A DNA stretch of 64,000 bases, taken from contig BTVX01000006.1 in NCBI GenBank assembly GCA_045862995.1, positions 90,999 through 154,998 on the forward strand. Direction: 5' to 3'. The translations under genes were made by a program, and so were the position numbers. The notes below the pieces were generated by a model. The model was not told the origin of the DNA, ran no database searches, and saw only the letters and a program-made list of their open reading frames with translations. Origin of the DNA: UBA2387 sp019454665 (lineage in GTDB: Bacteria > Armatimonadota > Fimbriimonadia > Fimbriimonadales > Fimbriimonadaceae). Numbering within the stretch: the stretch's first letter is position 1; each line of letters begins with the position of its first letter. This document shows, one piece after another, positions 49,173 through 59,002 of this stretch.

Positions 49173-50290
49173 GACGATGGACGACGCTTCTCGTCATCCT
49201 CGCCGCCGTCGCGGCGGTTCCCCAATCGGGAGGCGATGCCAAGGCGCTTCAGGACCAACTCAACCGGTTGGCCCGGGAACGCCAACAGACCAACCGGAAG
49301 TTGGCCGAGACGCGCGAGGAGAAGCGCGAAGTGCGGGTGGACCTGCGTGAGGTGGACAACCAACTCGCCACCGTGCAGCGCGAACTCAACACCACGCGGT
49401 CGAAACTATCGGCCACAAGGGCCGAGCAGAAGGCGCTGGGCCGCCGACTCGTCGCCGCCAACGAGCGCTTGGAGGACCTCACCGTTCAAGTCAAGGACCG
49501 GTTGAGCCGCATGTACAAGCAAGGCTCGACGCAGCCCGTGACGGCGCTGGTGGGCGTGCGGGACATCGGCGAGTTGGCGTCGCGGAAGTACATCTTCGAA
49601 CGGGTCGCCCGGCACGACCGGAAGATCTTCGCCGAGTACGAAGCGTTGCTGAAAAAGACGGCCGAAGACAAGCGCCGCGCCGATGCCCTGGTTTCCCGCA
49701 TCGCCAGCCTGCAAGAGCAGCAGGCGAGCCAGCAGCAGAGGCTTGCCGGGGCGCGGCAGGAGAAGTCGCGGGTGCTCTCGCAACTCAGCTCGCAGGAGCG
49801 CGAGCTGGAACGCGCGTTGCAGCAGATGGAACGCGAGTCGGCCAGCATCCATGCGAAGATCGCGGCTTACTACTCGACCGGCAAGCCTTCGCCGCGCAAG
49901 TTCAGCGGCCGGTTCATCCGGCCCGCCGCTGGGCCGCAGACCAGCGGCTACGGCATGCGCCGCCACCCGATCCTCAAGAAGAGCCGGATGCACAACGGGA
50001 TCGACATCGGTGCCAAGTCGGGCTCGCCGATCTTCGCGGCTGGCGCCGGCAAGGTGATCTTTGCGGCCTACGGAAGCGGTTACGGCAACTACATCGTCAT
50101 TGACCACGGGGACAAGATCTCCACGCTTTACGGCCACTGTTCGCGGTTGCTGGTGAGCGCTGGACAAGAGGTGCGCCAGGGACAGCGGATCGCCCTCGTC
50201 GGTTCGACGGGGCTCTCCACGGGCCCGCACCTGCACTTCGAGGTGCGGGTGAACGGCAAGCCGGTAAACCCGGCTTCTTATCTGGGCTGA
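49169..50290 (+). CDS. envC: EnvC-like murein hydrolase activator, coiled coil plus M23 domain
   Basis: 373 residues: signal peptide (1-18), long coiled coil (about 24-235), then a LytM/M23 domain. All catalytic metal residues seem present: His275 and Asp279 in HNGIDIG, plus His354 and His356 in HLHFEV. E. coli EnvC lacks them, so this protein may cut murein itself, like PcsB- or RipC-type partners of FtsEX. Coupled to ftsX. Confidence 0.9.
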   Translation: MRRWTTLLVILAAVAAVPQSGGDAKALQDQLNRLARERQQTNRKLAETREEKREVRVDLREVDNQLATVQRELNTTRSKLSATRAEQKALGRRLVAANERLEDLTVQVKDRLSRMYKQGSTQPVTALVGVRDIGELASRKYIFERVARHDRKIFAEYEALLKKTAEDKRRADALVSRIASLQEQQASQQQRLAGARQEKSRVLSQLSSQERELERALQQMERESASIHAKIAAYYSTGKPSPRKFSGRFIRPAAGPQTSGYGMRRHPILKKSRMHNGIDIGAKSGSPIFAAGAGKVIFAAYGSGYGNYIVIDHGDKISTLYGHCSRLLVSAGQEVRQGQRIALVGSTGLSTGPHLHFEVRVNGKPVNPASYLG

Positions 50291-50297
50291 ACTGGCG

Positions 50298-51584
50298 CTA
50301 CGCGATCGCGCCCAGGGCCTGATCCAAGTCCCACAGCAGGTCGTCCGTCGTTTCCAGGCCCACCGACAACCGTACCATCCCCGGAGTGATGCCACCGTGC
50401 GCCAACTCCTCGTCGGAGAGTTGCTGGTGCGTCGTCGAAGCGGGGTGGATGACGAGGCTCTTCGCGTCGCCCACGTTGGCCAGATGCGAAAACACCTGGA
50501 GCGATTCGATGAACGCCTTCCCGGCCGCTCGGGCCTGATCGGCAGGGGCCGCCAACTCGAACGAGAGAACGGCGCCGGGACCCTTCGGCAGGTACTTCTT
50601 GGCCAAGGCGTGGTGCGGGTGGCTGGGAAGGCCGGCGTAATGGACCCGCGAGACCTTCGGGTGTGCTTCAAGGAACTCGGCCACGGCTTGAGCGTTCGCC
50701 ACATGCCGATCCATGCGGACCGAGAGCGTTTCCAGGCCCTGCAGGAGCATGAACGCGTTGGTCGGGGAGAGGCACGCGCCGGTGTCGCGGAGCGTCTCCG
50801 CGCGCAGCTTGACCAAGAACCCGTAATGGCCGAACGTGTCGTAGAAACGCAGCCCGTGGTAGCTCGGCGAGGGGTCGGCGATGGTGGGGAACGTCGAGAA
50901 GTCGAACTCGCCGGAGTCCACGACCACGCCGCCGATGCTCGTTCCGTGCCCGCCGATGAACTTGGTGGCGGAATGGACGACCAGGGTCGCACCCCATTCG
51001 ACGGGGCGGCAGAGGTAGGGCGTGGCGAACGTGGAATCCACCATCAGGGGCACGCCCTTGGCTGCGGCGAGCTTGCCCAGCGCCTCGAGGTCGGCGATGG
51101 CGCCCAGGGGGTTGCCGATGGTCTCGACGAACAGGAGTTTCGTGTTGGGCCGGACGGCCGACTCCCACGCCTCGAGGTCGGAAGGGTCCACGAACGTGAC
51201 TTCGAGGCCCAGCTTCTTGGTCGTGTGTGCGAGCATGGTCATGCTGCCGCCATAGAGTTGGCTCGACGCGACCAGGTGGTCGCCGGGGGAGCAGAGGGTC
51301 ATGATCGCGCCGAACTCGGCGGCCATGCCGCTGGCGAGTGCGACGGCGCCCGTCCCGCCTTCCAACGAGGCGACTCGCTCCTCGAACACGGCGGTGGTGG
51401 GGTTGCTGATGCGCGTGTAGATGTTGCCGTACTGCTTGAGTTCGAACAGATGGGCGGCGTGCTCGACGTCGTCGAACACGTAGGACGTGGTTTGATAGAT
51501 GGGCGTGGCGCGCGCGCCGACGTGCGGGTCGGGAATCTGTCCCGCGTGCAGCATGCGGGTCTCAAAGCCGAAGGTCCTGGACAT
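50298..51584 (-). CDS. metY: O-acetylhomoserine sulfhydrylase (PLP)
   Basis: The 428-residue Cys/Met-metabolism PLP enzyme makes homocysteine from O-acetylhomoserine and sulfide. The PLP lysine is Lys208 in HSATKFIGGHG. YTRISNPTT, ASGMAAE and the length and insertions near 225-240 favour MetY over cystathionine synthase or lyase. CATAAT (51592-51597) lies seven bases before the ATG. Monocistronic, convergent with envC. Confidence 0.9.
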   Translation of the reverse strand: MSRTFGFETRMLHAGQIPDPHVGARATPIYQTTSYVFDDVEHAAHLFELKQYGNIYTRISNPTTAVFEERVASLEGGTGAVALASGMAAEFGAIMTLCSPGDHLVASSQLYGGSMTMLAHTTKKLGLEVTFVDPSDLEAWESAVRPNTKLLFVETIGNPLGAIADLEALGKLAAAKGVPLMVDSTFATPYLCRPVEWGATLVVHSATKFIGGHGTSIGGVVVDSGEFDFSTFPTIADPSPSYHGLRFYDTFGHYGFLVKLRAETLRDTGACLSPTNAFMLLQGLETLSVRMDRHVANAQAVAEFLEAHPKVSRVHYAGLPSHPHHALAKKYLPKGPGAVLSFELAAPADQARAAGKAFIESLQVFSHLANVGDAKSLVIHPASTTHQQLSDEELAHGGITPGMVRLSVGLETTDDLLWDLDQALGAIA

Positions 51585-51650
51585 CCCCCCGATTATGCCA
51601 AGGGGGTTGTGGACCGGTCGGGACCTCGCCGCGGGCGGCCACGGTGGGCC

Positions 51651-52862
51651 TCACTGGCCGCCCGGGGGCGGCGGAATACCGATGCCGCCTGTGTTGCGGA
51701 CGGTGTGCTTAACTCCTTGCTCGTCAATGTGGAAGATCGTTGAGCCCGCCGCCCATAGGCTGACGCTCAGGCCTGCCCTGAGGCGAACAGAACTGTCCAG
51801 CGAAAGTCCGACCTGCTGGGCCCATCCCTTGATCCACGGACTCATCCGCGCCAAATCGCCGAGGTTAGCCGTCTCTCCTTTGACAAACAGATGGGGATCC
51901 AAGGCGTCCATGTCGCCGCCAAACCGATGCTGTGCCAGGCCAGCGAGCGCCGGGTTGCCGAACAATTCTCCTAGAATCTTGTTGACGTCTGGCGGGCTCT
52001 TCAGTAGGCTCGGCTCCTGGGTCGTCAACACCGATTGAAGCAGGTCCATGAGCGATTCGCCCGAAAACGCACCCTGCACGAAGAGATGGGATTCGCCGAG
52101 CCGGGCATCGTATTGAATACGCACTTGGTGTTTCGTTCGCAGTTCGCGACTCAGCTCGTTCACCGTGAATACCTTCCCAGGGTTGAAGCGAATCTCGCCC
52201 ACAGGAGTTGGCAAGTCCTTCGGTGCGGAGGGCTTTGGTGGCTTGTAGCTGGCATAAACGGCGTCAAGCCTGGCCCGTTGTTGAGGATGGTCGTTGTCAT
52301 AGAACATGCCCGCCATCCTCCGCACGCCCGCTCTGTCCGTGTATTCGATATTGGGGTTTGCTCGAAGCTTGACGTGTACGAAGTCATTCCTGAGGATGGC
52401 CGACACCACTCCAGAGTTGCCCGCGTTGGCCAACAACAGCTTCTGAGACGCCGGGTCCAGTTCCGAAAAAGCCATACCGTCTCCACCCAATCGGTCGAGA
52501 TACTGGGCTCCTCTTCCGGTCAGCCATTCCAGAATCGTTGTCGTTGAGTCCCACGGCCTGACGCCAGGCGGCCACGAACGCTTGAACGCAACTCCGTGGC
52601 TTCCCTCGACCAACTCACGGTTTGTGACGGATGCCAGGCCATCCATCAGATTCCGCTCGTGGACCCCCTCTAAGCCTTGGAGTGGCGGCGGCGGAGCGGT
52701 TCGCGTGTCCACGTCCACAATGATCGATGTCTTCGCATTTGCCAGGGCCTCGGCCAGGTACTTCTCCCACGCGGCGATGCGCTTTTCCAACTCGGGGTCG
52801 GCGGGCTGCCCCGCGCTGCTTGCAGCAAGGCACGTCGCCAGGCACAAAACAGCCCATCGCAT
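51651..52862 (-). CDS. hypothetical exported protein
   Basis: 403 residues, unrecognised. A signal peptide (RWAVLCLATCLAASSAG) starts at the ATG 52862, which has AGAGG six bases upstream. An ATG at 52934 at the predicted transcript start would add 24 polar residues. The mature protein is mixed, with a helical N-terminus, a Pro-Pro-Pro-Pro segment, FTVNELSRELRTKHQVRIQYDARLG near residue 240 (similar to secretin/TonB short domains) and a Gly/Pro-rich C-terminus. It has its own consensus promoter and looks lower in GC than neighbours. Confidence 0.6.
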   Translation of the reverse strand: MRWAVLCLATCLAASSAGQPADPELEKRIAAWEKYLAEALANAKTSIIVDVDTRTAPPPPLQGLEGVHERNLMDGLASVTNRELVEGSHGVAFKRSWPPGVRPWDSTTTILEWLTGRGAQYLDRLGGDGMAFSELDPASQKLLLANAGNSGVVSAILRNDFVHVKLRANPNIEYTDRAGVRRMAGMFYDNDHPQQRARLDAVYASYKPPKPSAPKDLPTPVGEIRFNPGKVFTVNELSRELRTKHQVRIQYDARLGESHLFVQGAFSGESLMDLLQSVLTTQEPSLLKSPPDVNKILGELFGNPALAGLAQHRFGGDMDALDPHLFVKGETANLGDLARMSPWIKGWAQQVGLSLDSSVRLRAGLSVSLWAAGSTIFHIDEQGVKHTVRNTGGIGIPPPPGGQ

Positions 52863-52940
52863 CACGAACCTCTGCCCCTTACCGTCATCGTAAGGCTCGC
52901 GGATGTTGGTGAGCGATGGACTTGAGTGCCGCATCTCATG

Positions 52941-52969
52941 AGTGTGCCATAGAAACAGCTTAGTGTCAA
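52941..52969 (-). promoter_or_regulatory. promoter of the hypothetical exported protein gene
   Basis: TTGACA (52964-52969), 17-base spacer, CACACT (52941-52946), reading leftward. Start expected at about 52934, giving a ~70-base leader to the ATG at 52862. Confidence 0.6.
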
Positions 52970-53032
52970 GAGCGGCCTCGAGTGTGATAGCGGCGCAATG
53001 CCGAGCGTCGGCTTGCGGACCGGCATGGGGGT

Positions 53033-53470
53033 TTACACTCGGATGAACTCGGCAATCTCAGGCCTTGTTCGCAGTTCGGCCAAGATGGACTCGTCGGGGC
53101 GTTGCGGGCGGTCGCGGTCGGAGGCGACCACGCACAAGAAGCCCAGTGGGCCATCCTCGGGCGCGCGGAACTGGTGCCACGTCATCGGCGGAATGTGGAC
53201 CACGTCGCGTATCCCGATCTCGTGCACCGTATCGCCCACGAGCACGCGCCCGCCGCCCCGAATCACCATCACGGCATGCTGATGCTGGTGCCGTTCCAGG
53301 GTCGAATGCCCCCCGGGCCCCACTTCGAAGTAGCGGAATTGGACGGGCAGGTCGCCGGTGCCATCGAACAGCACCTGCCGCGTCACGCTCTTGAAGATCG
53401 TGCCATCTTCCTTGTAAGGCAATACGGGAACGCCGTGCCAGGTGCAGTCCGTGTCGTGTCGAATCACCAT
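53033..53470 (-). CDS. cupin-domain protein
   Basis: A single-domain cupin of 145 residues. The metal motifs read GGHSTLERHQHQHAVMVIRGGG (ligands His, His, His) and PPMTWHQFRAP. Cupins of this size can be isomerases, dioxygenases or sugar-binding proteins, and the substrate is not indicated. It starts six bases after the DinB gene stop, so the two are probably co-transcribed. Confidence 0.8.
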   Translation of the reverse strand: MVIRHDTDCTWHGVPVLPYKEDGTIFKSVTRQVLFDGTGDLPVQFRYFEVGPGGHSTLERHQHQHAVMVIRGGGRVLVGDTVHEIGIRDVVHIPPMTWHQFRAPEDGPLGFLCVVASDRDRPQRPDESILAELRTRPEIAEFIRV

Positions 53471-53476
53471 GAGAGC

Positions 53477-53941
53477 CTACATCGGGTCAACGCCGAGACG
53501 TTGGAGAATGGCCGCGATCTGCCCCTCGTGGTAGGCCATGTTCCACACGTGGTACTGGATGGTGTCGCAGAGTCGGTACTCGCCGGGGAAGGGCATCTTG
53601 ACCTCGTCGTCGAGGTCGGCGTCGCTCAGGGCGCGGACGCGGGCGATCAGCTCGTCCGTGGTGCGGCGGAACTCGGCCTCGCACGCCTCGCGCGTGGCGA
53701 ACGTCTTGCTGTGCGCCTTGTACCGCTGGAAGTCCTCGGCCCCGAACTTGAGTTCGCGACGATCGAACACGTCCCACGTGAAGTCGAGGATCGTGGCGAC
53801 CTCTTGGTATTGATCGAGCGCCGACCGAAGCTTCGGGTCGGGCTGCCAATCGAGCTTGTCTTCGGGAACGAGGTTGACCATGCGGAGGAAGCCTTCCTGG
53901 CCCCGCTGGATCTGGCGAACGAGCAACGCGACGGCGGTCAT
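53477..53941 (-). CDS. DinB-like four-helix protein
   Basis: 154 residues of the DinB/YfiT-like superfamily (four-helix bundle with a metal-binding His triad). Visible: DFTWDVFDRRE in helix 2 and YHVWNMAYHEGQIAAI at the C-terminus with two spaced His. Members are often thiol-dependent transferases using bacillithiol or mycothiol. CATACT (53950-53955) lies eight bases before the ATG. Divergent from the suf operon. Confidence 0.8.
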   Translation of the reverse strand: MTAVALLVRQIQRGQEGFLRMVNLVPEDKLDWQPDPKLRSALDQYQEVATILDFTWDVFDRRELKFGAEDFQRYKAHSKTFATREACEAEFRRTTDELIARVRALSDADLDDEVKMPFPGEYRLCDTIQYHVWNMAYHEGQIAAILQRLGVDPM

Positions 53942-53996
53942 GTTTCGCCAGTATGACCGCTCCCCGCGACCGAAGCCCCGACCGGCGCGGGGACAT

Positions 53997-54016
53997 TCAT
54001 GACATAATCGTCATGA
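53997..54016 (+). promoter_or_regulatory. dyad operator upstream of the suf operon
   Basis: TCATGAC-N6-GTCATGA, perfect 7-bp arms. A CATAAT -10-like hexamer (54003-54008) begins at the last base of the left arm. It is 60 bases before sufC. The Rrf2 regulator at the end of the operon is the likeliest ligand. Confidence 0.55.
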
Positions 54017-54075
54017 TTCTTCGGGACCAGGCGCAGACGATCCCGCGCGGCTCCCGTAGAATCCAAACGTTCACC

Positions 54076-54830
<755 letters not shown>

Positions 54831-54834
<4 letters not shown>

Positions 54835-56117
54835 GCATGATGGCGAACGTGATGACCACCGAAGGACCGAAGCTCGCCCGCCTGCTCGAATCCGCCCCGG
54901 GCGGGCCCGAGTGGCTCCAGCGGCTGCGCGACGAGGGACGCTCTGCGTTTCTTCGCATCGGCATTCCCACCTCCAAGCACGAGGAGTGGAAGTACACCAA
55001 CCTGCGCGACTTGGCCGAACTTGAGTTCACAGACGCCCCACAGAACGCTCCCGCTTCCCCCTGGGACGGCACCGAATCCGAGGCCGGCGCGACGTTCGAA
55101 AACGGGCGCTTGGTGCGTTGGCAGGGTGCGAAGGGCGTGACCATCGAGCCCATCGCCGAGTGCATCGCCAACGATTGCCCCGGCGTGCGCGAGCACCTGG
55201 GCCAGTACGCCCGCCCGACCGAGCACCCCTTTGTCGCATTGAACACCGCGGTGTTCGAGCATGGCGTGGTCGTGCGCATCGCGAAGGATGCCCAGGTCGA
55301 GAAGCCGATCCATCTGCGGTTCGTCAACGGCGCCGCCGACCGGCCCTACGTCACCAACCCCCGCGTGCTCGTCGTGGCCGAGCGGGGCAGCGAGGCATTC
55401 ATCTTGGAAAGCCACTATGGCGAGGGCGTCTACTTCGCCAACCCCGTGTTCGAGGTCAAGGTCGAGGAGAACGCCCACCTGGAGCACGTCAAGGTGCAGC
55501 AGGAATCGAGCGAAGCCTTCCACATCGCGACCATCGAGGGGCATCAGGAAGCGAACAGCGTTTATCACACGGTGAGCGCCAGCTTCGGCGCACGGCTTTC
55601 CCGCAACGACTGGAACGTGTACCTGAACGGTCAGAACGTCGAGACTCGGCTCTACGGGGCGTATGTGGGCATGGGCGAGCAGGTCAGCGACCAGCACACG
55701 CGGCTCGACCACGCGCAACCCAACTGCAACAGCTTCGAGGTCTACAAGGGCATCCTTGGCGACCGGGCCAGCGGCGTGTTCAACGGCAAGATCTTCGTCC
55801 ATCAGGACGCCCAGAAGACCGACGCCAAGCAGACGAACCAGGCGCTCCTGCTTTCTCCCACTGCGACCATCGACACCAAGCCGCAGTTGGAGATCTATGC
55901 CGACGACGTGAAGTGCACGCACGGGGCGACGGTCGGCCAGTTGGAAGAGGAGGCCCTGTTCTACCTGCGGGCGCGCGGCATCCCGTTCGACGTGGCGCGC
56001 AGCCTGCTCACGTACGCGTTCGCGAGCGAAGTGCTCGACCACATCACGCACGAGCAGGTGCGGGACCAGGTGGAGCGGGCCCTCTACGAGAAGCTCGGCG
56101 GAGGCTTTCCGGCCTAG
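54831..56117 (+). CDS. sufD: Fe-S cluster assembly protein SufD
   Basis: The 428-residue SufBD-family beta-helix scaffold protein begins with SKHEEWKYTNL (about 48-58), typical of SufD. The C-terminal part has KCTHGATVG and YLRARGIP, as in all members. The GTG at 54831 is used because it overlaps the sufC stop; an ATG at 54837 is an alternative. No sufB lies in the operon or window, although a SufBC2D complex would need it. Confidence 0.9.
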
Positions 56118-56128
56118 CAGGGGCTCGC

Positions 56129-56587
56129 ATGGACGTCCCCGACCGCCTCGCGCCGTGGATCGGGCCGATCTTTGAAGCGGTTCCGCTCGACGTCGCGATG
56201 CCGGAGTTGGTTGCACCCACACCCAACCCCCTGTTGACGTCGCTTGTCGAGGCGTGCGGCCATCTCCCCCCTTCGCTCACCGCTGGTCTCTGGCTCTACG
56301 CGGACGATTTGGAGCGCAGCCACGCGATCTGCCAGGCCGACCCGAGTCCCACGGGTTCGATGTGGCACGCCATCCTGCACCGGCGGGAAGGGGACTTCTG
56401 GAACAGCAAGTATTGGCTGCGGCAGGCGGGCGCGCATCCGGCGTTTGTCGGTTGGCAGGAGTACGATGCGGCGCGGCTCGTGGACCAGGTGCAGAGCGGC
56501 TGGGACCCCGGTACGCTTCTCAACGTGCAACGCGAGGAATGGCGTAGGTTGTTCGAGTGGTGCCTGCGCACCGAGGCACGGCCTTGA
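56129..56587 (+). CDS. conserved hypothetical protein inside the suf operon
   Basis: 152 residues, 11 bases after sufD. Contains LWLYADDLERSHAICQ, GSMWHAILHRREGDFWNSKYWLRQ and ends in a Trp-rich helix (VQREEWRRLFEWCL). I recall similar proteins with His-Arg-Arg-Glu-Gly-Asp in other phyla, without known function. It has no signal peptide or Cys cluster. Its stop overlaps the sufS start (TTGA), which suggests co-regulation and perhaps a role in Fe-S or sulfur delivery. Confidence 0.65.
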   Translation: MDVPDRLAPWIGPIFEAVPLDVAMPELVAPTPNPLLTSLVEACGHLPPSLTAGLWLYADDLERSHAICQADPSPTGSMWHAILHRREGDFWNSKYWLRQAGAHPAFVGWQEYDAARLVDQVQSGWDPGTLLNVQREEWRRLFEWCLRTEARP

Positions 56588-57783
56588 GCGACCTGGGCCT
56601 TCGCCAAGAGTTTCCGCTTCTGGCCGCGCGGCCCGAACTGCACTTCCTCGACACCGCAGCCAGCGCCCAAAAGCCGCGCGTCGTCCTCGAAGCCGAGCGG
56701 GAGTTCTACTCCGAACGCTACGCCAACATCCACCGGGGCGCGTACTCGCTCAGCGTCGAAGCCACCGACGCCTACGAAGGCGCGCGGGCGCGAGTCGCGA
56801 CATTCCTGAACGCCGCGCCGCGCGAGGTCGTGTTCGTGCGCGGCGCGACCGAGGCCATCAACCTCGTCGCGCACTCGTTCCCGGGCGGCTGGCGCGAAGG
56901 CGACGAGATCGTGCTCACCGAGATGGAGCACCACGCCAACATCGTGCCGTGGCAACTCGCCGCGCAACGGTCCGGGCTCGTGATCCGCGTGGTCCCTGTC
57001 ACCCAGGATGGACGGCTCGAACTCGAAGCGCTCGACCGCATCCTCGGTCCCCGCACGCGGTTGGTGGCCGTGGGGCACATCTCGAATGCGTTGGGCACGC
57101 TGAACCCGGTGGAGCAGATCATCCGCCGCGCGCGGGAGGTCGGCGCGATGGTGCTGGTGGATGGCGCGCAGTCCGTCCCCGGGCGCAAAGTGGACCTTGC
57201 CGAACTCGATCCCGATTTCTTCGTGTTCTCCGGACACAAGACGTACGGGCCGACGGGTATCGGCGTGCTGGTCGGCCGCAACGACGTGCTGCCGAAAATG
57301 CCCCCGTATCAGGGGGGAGGCGATATGATCGCCAAGGTTTCGTTCGAGGGCACCACGTTCAAACTGCCGCCCGGTCGGTTCGAGGCGGGCACACCCAACA
57401 TCGCGGGTGCCGTGGGCTTGGCGCGTGCGCTCGACTTCCTCGAAGAAATCGGCTTGGACAAGATCGAGGCGCACGAGACGGCGTTGGCCAAAGAGGCCCG
57501 AAGCCGGTTGTTGCGCCTAGGGGGCGTCACGGTGTATGGGCCTGAAGACGTTCAATCGGGGATCGTCTCGTTCAACGTGGCCGGGGTGCATCCGCACGAC
57601 ATGGCGACGGTGCTCGACCAGCAGGGAGTGGCCATTCGGGCGGGTCACCACTGTTGCCAGCCGCTGTGGCATCGGTACGGCGTTCCCGGTTCGGCCCGAG
57701 CCTCGTTCGGCCTATACAATACAATGGCCGATGTGGAGGCGTTGATCGAAGGCGTCCAAGTGGCGCAGAGGCTATTCGCATGA
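56584..57783 (+). CDS. sufS: cysteine desulfurase SufS
   Basis: 399 residues from the TTG at 56584. The PLP enzyme releases sulfur from cysteine. The PLP lysine is Lys219 in FSGHKTYGP and the persulfide Cys is Cys357 in RAGHHCCQP. EMEHHANIVPW is typical of SufS. The overlap with the previous stop favours TTG over a GTG at 56557. Its stop overlaps sufU (ATGA). Confidence 0.95.
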   Translation: MSDLGLRQEFPLLAARPELHFLDTAASAQKPRVVLEAEREFYSERYANIHRGAYSLSVEATDAYEGARARVATFLNAAPREVVFVRGATEAINLVAHSFPGGWREGDEIVLTEMEHHANIVPWQLAAQRSGLVIRVVPVTQDGRLELEALDRILGPRTRLVAVGHISNALGTLNPVEQIIRRAREVGAMVLVDGAQSVPGRKVDLAELDPDFFVFSGHKTYGPTGIGVLVGRNDVLPKMPPYQGGGDMIAKVSFEGTTFKLPPGRFEAGTPNIAGAVGLARALDFLEEIGLDKIEAHETALAKEARSRLLRLGGVTVYGPEDVQSGIVSFNVAGVHPHDMATVLDQQGVAIRAGHHCCQPLWHRYGVPGSARASFGLYNTMADVEALIEGVQVAQRLFA

Positions 57784-58208
57784 GTCTGAGCGAACTGTAT
57801 CAAGACGTGATCTTGGATCACAACCGGCGACCCCGAAGGTACGGTCAGCCGGGCGAGGACTACGCCTCGGCGGAGGGCACCAACCCCCTTTGCGGCGACT
57901 CGGTGACCGTGTTCGTGCGAACCGAGGACGACCGCATCGCGGACATCCGGTTCGTGGGGAGCGGCTGCGCGATCTCGACGGCCTCCGCCTCGCTGATGGC
58001 CGAAGCCGTGGCGGGCAAGACGGTCGCCGAAGCCATGGCTCTGTTCCAGCACGTCCACGATGCGGCGATGGGTGCCGCCGAGCCCGACGAGGCCATGCTC
58101 GGCGAGGTGGCGGCGATCTGCGGCGTGCGAGAGTTTCCGGCCCGCGTCAAGTGCGCCACGCTGGCTTGGCACACGCTCAAAGAAGCCATCGCGGAGGCTG
58201 GCAAGTGA
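57780..58208 (+). CDS. sufU: SufU sulfur-transfer/zinc protein
   Basis: 142 residues, IscU-like fold. Metal ligands are Cys38 and Asp40 in NPLCGD, Cys63 in GSGCAIS and Cys125 in RVKCATLAW, with the insert typical of SufU. In Firmicutes SufU accepts sulfur from SufS. Overlaps both neighbours by four bases. Confidence 0.93.
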   Translation: MSLSELYQDVILDHNRRPRRYGQPGEDYASAEGTNPLCGDSVTVFVRTEDDRIADIRFVGSGCAISTASASLMAEAVAGKTVAEAMALFQHVHDAAMGAAEPDEAMLGEVAAICGVREFPARVKCATLAWHTLKEAIAEAGK

Positions 58209-58525
58209 CCAACATCGAACGCTCGATTGTGGAAGCCGAAGTGATCGAGGCGATCCGCACGGTCTTCGACCCCGAACTGCCCGTCAACGTGTACGATCTC
58301 GGCTTGATCTACGACGTCAACGTCAGCGACGAGCGCAAGGCGCACGTGCTGATGACCCTGACCTCCCCCGCGTGCCCCGTGGCGGAGATCCTGCCGGGGC
58401 AGGTCGAGGAGGCCGTCCGCACGATGGCCAGCGTCTCCGACGTCGAAGTCGAGCTGACATGGGACCCACCGTTTACCATCGACCGAATCCCCGATGAAGT
58501 AAAACTGGAATTAGGACTAATGTAA
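58205..58525 (+). CDS. sufT: SufT-like DUF59/MIP18 protein
   Basis: 106 residues from the GTG at 58205. The DUF59 fold shows DPELPVNVYDLGLIYDV (22-38), the LTSPACPVAE loop with Cys57, and WDPPFTIDRIPDEV. SufT-like proteins help mature Fe-S proteins. The GTG overlaps the sufU stop and its own stop overlaps the rrf2 start (TAATG). Confidence 0.9.
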   Translation: MTNIERSIVEAEVIEAIRTVFDPELPVNVYDLGLIYDVNVSDERKAHVLMTLTSPACPVAEILPGQVEEAVRTMASVSDVEVELTWDPPFTIDRIPDEVKLELGLM

Positions 58526-59001
58526 TGAAGTTCAGCGCGCAAGAAGAGTACGGCCTTCGCTGCCTGATCCAGATCGGGCTGAAAGGGTCGGCGACCATCC
58601 CGGAGATCAGCCGCGACGAGGGGCTCTCCGAGCACCACACCGCGAAGCTGCTGAGCATCCTGCGCAAGGAGCGGTTCTTGAACTCCATGCGGGGCCACAT
58701 CGGCGGCTATCGGTTGGCCCGCGCGCCCGAGAAGATCGTGGTCGGCGAGGTGTTGGCCGCGTTGGGCGGCCGCCTGTACGACGAGGAGTTCTGCGAGCGC
58801 CATTCGGGCTTGCTTTCGACGTGCGCCCACTCGGGCTCCTGCGCGGTGAAGAACCTGTGGTCGGAAGTGCAGGCCGCTGTGGATCACGTGGTTTCGCACA
58901 TCACGCTGGCCGACCTGATCGAGAACGCCCAGAAGGAGGCGGAGCTTTACAAGCCGCGCAACGGGACTCTGCTTTCGATCCCCGTGGCGAGCGGAACGTA
59001 G
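58525..59001 (+). CDS. Rrf2-family Fe-S-sensing regulator
   Basis: 158 residues. Winged helix at the N-terminus (YGLRCLIQIGLKGS, then ISRDEGLSEHHTAKLLSILRK). The cluster Cys are Cys90, Cys100 and Cys106, a spacing of 9 and 5 residues. Position at the end of the operon and the upstream dyad suggest it represses suf when clusters are ample, like IscR or SufR. It may also control other genes. Confidence 0.88.
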   Translation: MKFSAQEEYGLRCLIQIGLKGSATIPEISRDEGLSEHHTAKLLSILRKERFLNSMRGHIGGYRLARAPEKIVVGEVLAALGGRLYDEEFCERHSGLLSTCAHSGSCAVKNLWSEVQAAVDHVVSHITLADLIENAQKEAELYKPRNGTLLSIPVASGT

Positions 59002-59002
59002 C

